Shown here: piece after piece, positions 56,786-64,000 of the stretch
Layout of the letters: each line of letters begins with the position of its first letter
Position numbering within the stretch: the first letter of the stretch is position 1
Assembly: GCA_033032175.1 (NCBI GenBank)
Contig: CM065304.1
Coordinates: 1,922,001-1,986,000, forward strand
Direction of reading: 5' to 3'
DNA: 64,000 bases
From: Saturnia japonica
Lineage: Eukaryota; Arthropoda; Insecta; Lepidoptera; Saturniidae
Position numbers and translations under genes: made by a program
Notes under the pieces: generated by a model
Databases searched by the model: none
What the model was told of the DNA's origin: nothing
What the model saw: the letters and a program-made list of their open reading frames with translations, nothing else

Positions 56786-57659
56786 TAAGAATATAAAATA
56801 TGATGTTATTGCTAAAAATATTGGATTTGTTTATACGTGTATTAGTGCGTGAATTATTAACACACACCTTGACAAAGAAAGCAAATAATTTATTCAGCAA
56901 TGCAATAATTTAACAATAACAGAATATGATGCTATTTAACGCACAAATATACAACACGACAATTGGTAGAAAAATTCCACTATATATTTATCTACCAAAT
57001 CATATTTTAACCTTTACAGACAATATTGTTTATTAGCTCTTCCTATAAATATAAAATAGGTTTAACGACGATACAAATTTTGATTTCTGATTCGACATTT
57101 CATGTGTTCATTCGAAATTCAAAGTTTAATTTTTTCAAGTGAAAACTTTTTTAGTCACGTTGAACGATTTTTGGTAGGGGAAAAACTTATGAGTTCTCAT
57201 GACCTAGACGTCACCGATGATCTCGACATGCTCGTGACGTATTGTGCTTGCGTTAGACCATAATAGTGACCTATACTATAGTATGGTGAGCGGTCTGTGT
57301 ACATGTATACGCATATATACACTAATAAATTGTATATACTCGACTGTATCATATGCGTGTTTGACTTTTTGAATGGGTAAAATGTTATAATTTCGCGTCA
57401 CCAACATGCTCTGCAATAATTTATTATTCTTTGTAGCGCCCAGACTATCCTTAATAAGAAGTTAAAGCAAGCATATAGATAAGTTGGATTCTCTATTCTT
57501 GCAAAATTTTATCGAAGTCATGGTGATTCCCTACGAAAAGCTTTTTGCGATTTCTACCTTTTTTAACCTCAAATTACCACCAGTAATATAAAACAATCGA
57601 TGCAAAATTTAAAGGTACCAACGAGTCTATGCTCAAGATATTATTAAAAGTTTATTATA
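56786..57659. other. AT-rich non-coding DNA
   Basis: No gene or element recognised. Confidence 0.4.
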
Positions 57660-57770
57660 CTAGCTGTGCCTGCGACTTCGTCCGCGTGGTAATCAGTGTA
57701 GTACATCTGTTTTAGTATAATTTAATAAAAATAATAATAGCGCAAAAACTACAAACAACGACATCTTTCG
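57660..57770 (-). mobile_element. Helitron-type 3' end, inverted
   Basis: CTAGCTGTGCCTGCGACTTC with GTCCGCGTGG is the inverse of the CTAG-T terminus of the Helitron-like families. The extent to the right is unclear, and the boundary with the next feature is uncertain. Confidence 0.45.
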
Positions 57771-57842
57771 TAGAGTGCGCGTTGTCGTGCGCACTGTGTT
57801 ATATGGAAATGAAAGAGCGAATAGTGACAACTCCGTTTATTT

Positions 57843-57965
57843 GTGAGTCTAACAGCGGACTGCCTAGTGCCTAGTTGGCATGGGTGATAATAAAGGAACT
57901 TTATACTATTACACAATGATAACATATTCCTACATAATGTTCATATTAGAAGGTAGGCACTGTAC
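57843..57965 (-). repeat. gypsy-like LTR/leader fragment, inverted copy of 52750-52865
   Basis: On the minus strand: CAGTGCCTACCTTCTAATAT, TATGTAGGAATATGTTATCA, AAGTTCCTTTATTATCACCC, ACTAGGCACTAGGCAGTCCG. The same series precedes the gag remnant at 52870. No gag follows here, so it is an isolated piece, perhaps of a solo LTR. Confidence 0.55.
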
Positions 57966-58028
57966 CATAGGTTTTAATTGCACTTCCGTTAGCAGCGGTC
58001 AGTTTATAGTTTACACATTCGCGGTAAG

Positions 58029-58475
58029 TAGGCGAGGGTAAGCCTGATTGTTGGCGTGGCGGTGAAGGCCATGGCGACTCATAGCTTCGCTATATGATGG
58101 AATATATTAACAGAAACATATTTTCAGCACACTTTTTAAACCACCTCGTAGCCTAGCGATCGTAAGCGTATCTACTATTTTCCAAAGTCCTGTGTCCAAG
58201 ACCTGACTTCGCGAAACAAATTGCTTTTTTAAATGTGCTATGAATTATGAAATTATGATTAGATAAACATAATTGATCTGTCTCGATTTCTAATAAATAT
58301 TTATTTTTTGTATTTAATAAAAATGCATATTTATGTAATAAACAGTTATTATTTTATGGAATACAAATTTGTAATGGTTTATCTTTTCATTATTCCATAA
58401 TATCTGATTCGTGTCGTAATCTGTTCTTTTATGCATATAACTTATATAAATTCACATCTGCAACGTTCGATTCTC
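58029..58475 (+). mobile_element. SINE family S1 with leader, inverted partner of 53822-54274
   Basis: TAGGCGAGGGTAAGCCTGAT starts the leader. The tRNA-like head CCTCGTAGCCTAGCGATCGT is at about 58145, and the body runs to CATATAACTTATATAAATTC. The match to the left copy is very high over about 430 bases. Near 58450 the copy lacks about 15 bases present in the left copy, and ends there. Confidence 0.75.
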
Positions 58476-58614
58476 TGTGCAAATTATCTTTACACGTAGA
58501 ATACTAAAAATAATTGGTTATTAATATTATAGTGTTTATTCGTAACCTTTCTAAGATCTTATTAAAGGAAGTATAGCATAATTTACAGAGAACTTGAAGG
58601 GTAATAAATAGATT

Positions 58615-58870
58615 AGTGTAGTCTGGGAATGTCATGAGGAAGGATGAAAGTAATATAAATAGAGAAATGTTAAGTATGAAGATGGATGGACATAAGAGTA
58701 GAGGAAGACCGAAAAGGTCTTGAATGAATTGTTAAGGGATTCTCTGCGTACAAAAGGTGTGAATACTGAGATGATAGTGGACAGAGGAGAGTGAAAGAGG
58801 GAAATATGTTATGTGGAAGTGAGATAAAGATAAAAAGAAGATTTGTAGCATAAATATTAATGATTGGTCT
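58615..58870 (+). pseudogene. LINE C-terminal remnant
   Basis: One + frame reads NVMRKDESNINREMLSMKMD followed by GHKSRGRPKRS. After stops and a frame change it continues as TKGVNTEMIVDRGEWKRE. This is the 'HVMRRDExxVTRRVMxMxVxGxRGRGRPKxRW...RGEWKxxT' C-terminus common in lepidopteran LINEs. Frameshifted and 5' truncated. Confidence 0.7.
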
Positions 58871-58952
58871 ACGCTGTGCTACCTACAAATAATAGCTCCT
58901 AGAATACGGTAACTTAATATCGTCATGTCCGCGACCAAATATTCTTTGTAAT

Positions 58953-59541
58953 AGCCGCTCCAGACTCACGCCGTGAACACCCGTGAAAGGGCGTGAACGC
59001 GAGTGTGGATGGATTTCACACCTGTTCACGGAGTTCACGCCTGTTCGCGCCTCGGTTTCCTTTCAGAGTCTGTTTTTTGTGTCCGCGTAAAAGGGTTCGC
59101 GGCCATGCCACGCGAACAGCGCGAACTCTTATCTACGTTCACGGCGTCACAGTTCGATTTTTTATAAATTAAATATGCTAAACTGACACTGTATTGTAAT
59201 AATTCTATGAAATGTTTAAGATATTCAACATTTATGATAATATTGTCATATAATTGATGGTATTTTAACTACATCCTGTTAAAATAAGCATGTTTAAATC
59301 ATAAATAACTCGTTATCCAACATCTGCTTTTTCTTTGTTTGTTTTATATTTTTATTAAGCAGATGATTATAAAATGCCTGAGCACATAGATTCAAAGACT
59401 CAACAGCTGAAGTTACGATCATTTAGTACGAGTGCGTGAACCCGACTGTGAACACTGCGAGTGTGGAGAGTAGATCGCGTCGCGTTGAGTTCACGACGTG
59501 AATTCTCGCCGCGATTTCATGGCGTGAGCTTGGAGCAGCCA
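58953..59541. mobile_element. MITE with long terminal inverted repeats rich in GTGAAC/GTTCAC
   Basis: The left end GCCGCTCCAGACTCACGCC with GTGAA matches the inverse of the right end (GGCTGCTCCAAGCTCACGCC, ATGAA). Both are next to TA. Inside both ends the hexamers GTGAAC/GTTCAC recur many times (58972-59060, 59135-59150, 59440-59500), while the middle (59160-59430) is AT-rich. About 590 bp, no transposase. TA flanks suggest a TA-duplicating superfamily, but the superfamily is not clear. Confidence 0.7.
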
Positions 59542-60872
59542 TAAGAAACTGTATGCGACATATCACACTACGCCCAGTGCAATGCCGCGAAGTTCCGTTG
59601 CCACGTAATGCGGTTTTATCTTAACACTAACTAGAATACGCCAATTTGGCGCTTTTTTATAGTATGCCGAAGGTTTCTAGCTGAAGCGGAGCAGAAACCG
59701 ATAATTAATTTTTGGTAAAAACAATATATTCTTATGTTGATGATCATAATCCATTTTGGATTGGTATTATATGGTGGATTTTCGAAAGACCGACTATGTA
59801 GATTAATCCTATATTCCGTGTTTATTGTATCCAATTCTAGCAAACGATGTGCAACTAACAAGGTAAATTCACTAACCGGTTTTCTGAAACCTCCAACTTC
59901 TCGTTGGTTGTCTGAATGAAGGTTCTAGAACAATTAACCAAGTCGCAAGCACTTCAATGTTAGTTTTCACGCACGGCGCGACCACATTTCATTTTCAATC
60001 AATCAATCACGCGTAATCAAGCGTAATCAATAGTCGTTTTATCCGTTCGGCCTTTTAGCAATAAGGATGTACCGCGACTATTCGGTACCAAATACTGTTC
60101 CGTCGGTTCAGTCACAAACATGATCTTGTATGTAACAATATATTTTTATGACGTTTTTGCTTTTGCACAAAACTCGAATATGCAGTATTCAGTTGAAAAG
60201 TTATTATTTTATTAAAATATATTGAAACTCGACTACATTGAGTGTATCTAAAAGGACATCGCCGCTTTTTGATTGCTGTTTCGATGCCGGATTTTAATCC
60301 GAGTTTAATTCACCATCATTTTTATATACTTAAAATCTTTATACTGGAGACTTGAAAGCATTTAGGTATATAACATGAAAACTATTAATATAGACCGTGT
60401 AAATAAGCCATTTCTTTTTTTTTTAATACATATTTGGTCTCTGCTTTTTAGGCTTTGTTTTTCGCAAAGATATTAGTGATTTTGTCGTCCCCTGCGCCCC
60501 ATAGACCAGTACCATCTGGATGCCTAATACTAATGTTGAACTACAGAAATTGGCTTGCACGGCTTTGGCCGGACTCCAGTAACCTTGACTGTTAGTAAAA
60601 TAAGCTTCGAGTTCATAACCGATTCGTGCAATGCGTTGGACATCCGCTCTGATATAGGGCGCTTCTGTAAGCTTTAGTGGTAGAATTATAAGCTGCTAAC
60701 TGATTTGCCGGACATGTTTAGCAAGTTTATCTGTCGAAAGGATATTATGTGAATGATATGTGATGTCTGAAAGTAACTCCCTTTTTATGCATCCACAATT
60801 TTTTTTTTTTTATGAATGTGATTATGAACTGTGAACATTATTTGTACAGTTAGACTAATTAAAATAAAAGAT
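59542..60872. other. AT-rich non-coding DNA
   Basis: No gene recognised. A TTTATAGTATGCCGAAGG phrase at about 59655 recurs at 62768 (TTTATAGTATGCCGACAG), followed in both by a TCTAG and an AGCG-type block, so a small dispersed repeat is likely. Both short frames near 59631-59919 are on opposite strands of the same DNA and carry no motif. Confidence 0.35.
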
Positions 60873-60960
60873 AAACCTGATGGAGTTTCTTGCCAATCAT
60901 TTTAGATGACCGGGATCTTTTCCGAACCGGTACTAGTATTTTGACGTCCATAGGTAGGTA
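60873..60960 (+). repeat. LINE 3'-end family D fragment
   Basis: AACCTGATGGAGTTTCTTGC, GGGATCTTTTCCGAACCGG, TACTAGTATTTTGACGTCC in the order seen at 16025-16135. Confidence 0.5.
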
Positions 60961-61628
60961 CGATCTTAATAGAATAAAGTATCGTTTTATTCATTTGATC
61001 CTTAATTGGGCAACCCCTGATCGAATCATGATACGCGGCCTGCTTCTGGCTAGCAGCATCCGCTCATTCGCAATTGTACCACGAAAGATCTTTATGATTG
61101 CAGATTATCTAGGAGGAAGGAATATAATATAGCATTCTGATCTCAATCACGTCAGCAATCACTGACGGATATTGCTCACCAAAACGTTGCCTTCAGGGAC
61201 TGAGTGCGAATTAATCCCGCATTCCGTCCCAATTTGCTGACGAGTATTGTCAAATTTTGCGCTTAACCCTAACACTGGGTCGAGCCGGAGCGCGCGGTAC
61301 AGACGTCAAAAGCAGGCTGTGGTCTGTTTGTAACATTTTCCAAAGTATGTAAATACACTCGACATGTCGTTGAAATATTCGTTGAGAACTATTTGTTTAA
61401 TGCATATATATGTACATCTCCGCTATATTATTATATAAAGGTAAAGTTTGTGAATAAGTTTGTAGGAGGTAATCTCTGAAACTGCTGATCCGACATTAAC
61501 AATGTATTCACTGATCGTAAGTTACATTAGGCTGACGATTATAGGTTTCTTTTATTTTTATTAAGTTTTATATTATTGTAACTAAAGCATACTAAGTCAT
61601 GGATGGCTGCTAGAATCTATTAATCTAT
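60961..61628. other. non-coding DNA
   Basis: No gene recognised. 61140-61330 is less AT-rich. The 80-codon + frame at 60890-61132 begins in the LINE tail fragment and shows no motif. Confidence 0.35.
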
Positions 61629-61912
61629 ACTAGTGATAGCCCGAAGCTCGAAATTCGCCCAGCGACTGTTTTTATCATAGATTATTTTCTGTTTGACATT
61701 TGCAGTATTCATGAACCTAAACAATAAGTATTATCAACATCACTTGTTGTCACTTATCGTTGAGTGACAATGTCAATATTTCGGAGGGTCTAAGTTCAAT
61801 GGCACTTGTCGGCTTAGGGTTCGCAGTATTAATTAATTTAATTGAATATATTAGTAACAGATAGTATAGATAAATTTTAGCTTTCTGCACTCCTTCTCCA
61901 TATAAACTTAAA
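61629..61912 (+). repeat. family A interspersed repeat, right end missing
   Basis: CTAGTGATAGCCCGAAGCTC, CAGCGACTGTTTTTATC, TTGTTGTCACTTATCG, GGTCTAAGTTCAATGGCAC and CTTTCTGCACTCCTTCTCC, stopping before the GCCAAATCTCAC block. Confidence 0.7.
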
Positions 61913-63544
61913 ATATTTATTCATTCTTATGGCGTGGCCTTTAGTAATATTAGTTTCCCACGATACAATAACCTTTACAAGTAATATACGTATGTATTTT
62001 TTTTTTTCAAAAATAAACAGATATATCTGGTCTGGATGATGAAACACCAACACCCAGTAATATAATATCATGGTCGATAATATTTGAAACTGTTAAACGC
62101 ATAAAAATAAAATATCGTTGAGAGAGGTATCGCATAGAGAGACATAAAAATAGAATGCGGCAACACGCGACCGCGGCTTCCGCACCGCACCACCTGTGAA
62201 ACGATTTACCCTCACAAAAGATGTTTATGCCCTTTATTCATTCACCCCCTGTTTCCTCAATATCGTAGTGATGTACTAATACGTCACTGGTGTATATCGA
62301 TAAAACAATTTAATTAAATATATTTTATTTTTATTTATACATTTTTGAGTCTCTGCTAAATAATTGTAGCACATTACGTTACAATCGAATAATAACAGTA
62401 ACAGTGTGGACATTAATGCACGTTGACGATCGTCGTCTCTATATTTTAAACTAGCTTTGCCCCAAGGTTTCACCAGTGTTCATTTTAAATGACAAACTTC
62501 CCATCGCGCCGCGCCTACGCACCCTTGTAGCATGTCATTGTTCTCATACAGTCGTAGCGTGAGGTTATATAACCAACACTCTTCCTTAATAAATAGGTTT
62601 TACTCGGTTCTCGTCGGGCGGCCGGGGTTGTAAGTCAAACGGCTCGTTGGTGCGGCTACTACTATACTCATAGAACCGCGTCGAGTGTCAAATTTAATTT
62701 TCCATCATCTCCTAAATTATGCGTCCAAATAACATGTTTATTTATGCGTAGTTTTGATGCCAATTTTTATAGTATGCCGACAGCATCTAGTAGTAGCGCC
62801 AGCAACAACCAATCAATTATCTATATATACTCTTGTATTTTTTATATAATTACATTGAACTAAGACTAATATAAAAATATTATTGAAGTGAGAAAATTAA
62901 ATTAAGTTCAACAAACAACGTCGTCCATCACTAGCGGAGTATCGCGGGTCGTGACACTCACGTCTTTACGTGCTACAAGTTTTTCAATCTTATATTTTTT
63001 GCGGGATGTGTGAATTTGTTGAATCTGTGTTATTCGATCCCACTGATTATTGGAATGACATGCACTGTGGTAACTAAAGAATTATTGTAAATAAAGATTA
63101 AACTTAGATGCTCATGAATGTATAAGTATTAATTTATTTATTTATCATGCTTAGCAGACATTGTGACGTTAAGGCGCATGTAAATAAAATCAAAGTGCAG
63201 AATGAATAAAAATAATTTCGGATTTATTGTATTTTTGTGAGAATGTACATCAATTAAAAATTAATCTAATTTAAATGTTTTTTTTTTCTATCAAGCATTG
63301 GATCGATAAGCTTTTCGGAAATCCATTATAAAGTTTGTTTTTAAGAAGATATGTCTGGCGGGCAGTTGTCCAACGGTTGTAGTCGGGTTCTCGTATATAT
63401 ACTCAATTGTTCGGTTAATTTCTATAGCGCGATGTAGGATGTGTCGTATGTGGCTAGATAGATGTCGCTGTGTGTCGCTATGTAGATGTCGCTACATCTA
63501 TGTTGTTTTTTTTTTAAATATATAATAGGTCGGCCTAACAGAAA
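61913..63544. other. AT-rich non-coding DNA with repeat scraps
   Basis: 62155-62225 (GCGGCAACACGCGACCGCGG, then GAAACGATTTACCCTCAC) resembles 6460-6510. ACTAGCTTTGCCCCAAGG at about 62451 is another element end of the CTAG type. 62620-62700 is less AT-rich without a convincing frame. No gene recognised. Confidence 0.35.
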
Positions 63545-63835
63545 CGACAACCATCGAGAGATCTAAGTCCATCGGCGGTCGCCGCTGTCGAGCCAGCCTG
63601 CATAAATATCTCTTCACGTTACGCTTCAAGGACCCGATGTCGTAAGAAGGAAGGAACACACTGGCTGGGAGAAGGTTTCACAGCTTCACGGTACAACAAA
63701 CACAAGTCAAAGAGGACTTTTTAATTAAATGCAGATCACCGTAAAACTGTGACTCCGAGGTCTCGCGCGTATGGTTCTGTTGTGGATGGAAGAGGAGGGT
63801 ATTAGATTGAACAGCTCTTCAAAACACTAATAGAA
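63545..63835 (-). pseudogene. LINE reverse-transcriptase C-terminal remnant
   Basis: On the minus strand, EELFNLIPSSSIHNRTIRAR is followed, after stops and frame changes, by SVTXRDIXRLARQRRPPMD-like text. These match the 'CSEELFNLIPxxxFHxRTxR' block and the end of Jockey/CR1-like ORF2. Same family as 12630-12850. The last 165 bases of the window hold nothing recognisable. Confidence 0.65.
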
Positions 63836-64000
63836 CTAAAAAAAAACATCCCATACAATCTATATTTCCTACACATATTTCTGTTTTTTTAACTAAGTTT
63901 CATAACACGGCATGGGGTAAGAGTTCAATTGTAGAAATCATCACGTAAGGAAAAAGCGTTATGAACCCTCCGTGTGATTTCTTCCTATTATATATGTGTG

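Overview
The window looks like a gene-poor stretch of an insect nuclear genome, almost certainly a moth or butterfly (Lepidoptera). It is strongly AT-rich and has no bacterial-style gene packing or operons. It is filled with decayed non-LTR retrotransposons, short Helitron-like elements ending in CTAG, tRNA-derived SINEs and MITEs whose ends I recognise as typical of lepidopteran genomes. Family names come from recognition of the sequence, not from a database search. Nearly all small open frames are chance openings in AT-rich DNA.

Only one host-gene piece is reasonably supported: a 97-base internal exon at 23938-24034 (+) with a clean acceptor and donor. Much of the surrounding DNA may therefore be intron of an unidentified gene. 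A second, weak candidate is a terminal exon at 28097-28206 (-).

Layout. 1-16604: scattered remnants, including LINE pieces at 4320-4935, 7570-7995 (RTE type) and 12630-12850, a hairpin MITE at 7060-7475, Helitron-like copies at 10654-11153 and 11996-12518, and a Harbinger-like MITE at 14654-14875. 16605-21625: a near-perfect 2.5-kb direct tandem duplication. 21626-33300: SINE, LINE pieces, the exon, a MITE just after it, a Helitron and an isolated GC-rich patch. 33304-34648: an internally deleted piggyBac element with TTAA on both sides. 34649-45500: RTE remnant, two tRNA-derived SINEs, retroposons, a Helitron and a second copy of the hairpin MITE. 45503-50215: the dominant feature, a tandem array of 28 near-identical 165-bp units with diverged units at both edges. 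50216-64000: a 33-bp minisatellite, a Helitron, a gypsy-like gag-protease remnant, SINE copies in inverted orientation, a long MITE and further LINE pieces.

The most notable points are four. (1) The 165-bp array has a unit of exactly 55 codons, so one frame on each strand stays open and gives impressive but probably meaningless ORFs. It contains a 7-unit higher-order duplication and seems to have grown out of a LINE 3' end. (2) The 2.5-kb duplication differs only in homopolymer lengths. (3) The piggyBac element has lost the middle of its transposase but kept both protein ends and its termini. (4) There is a lone exon inside this repeat desert.
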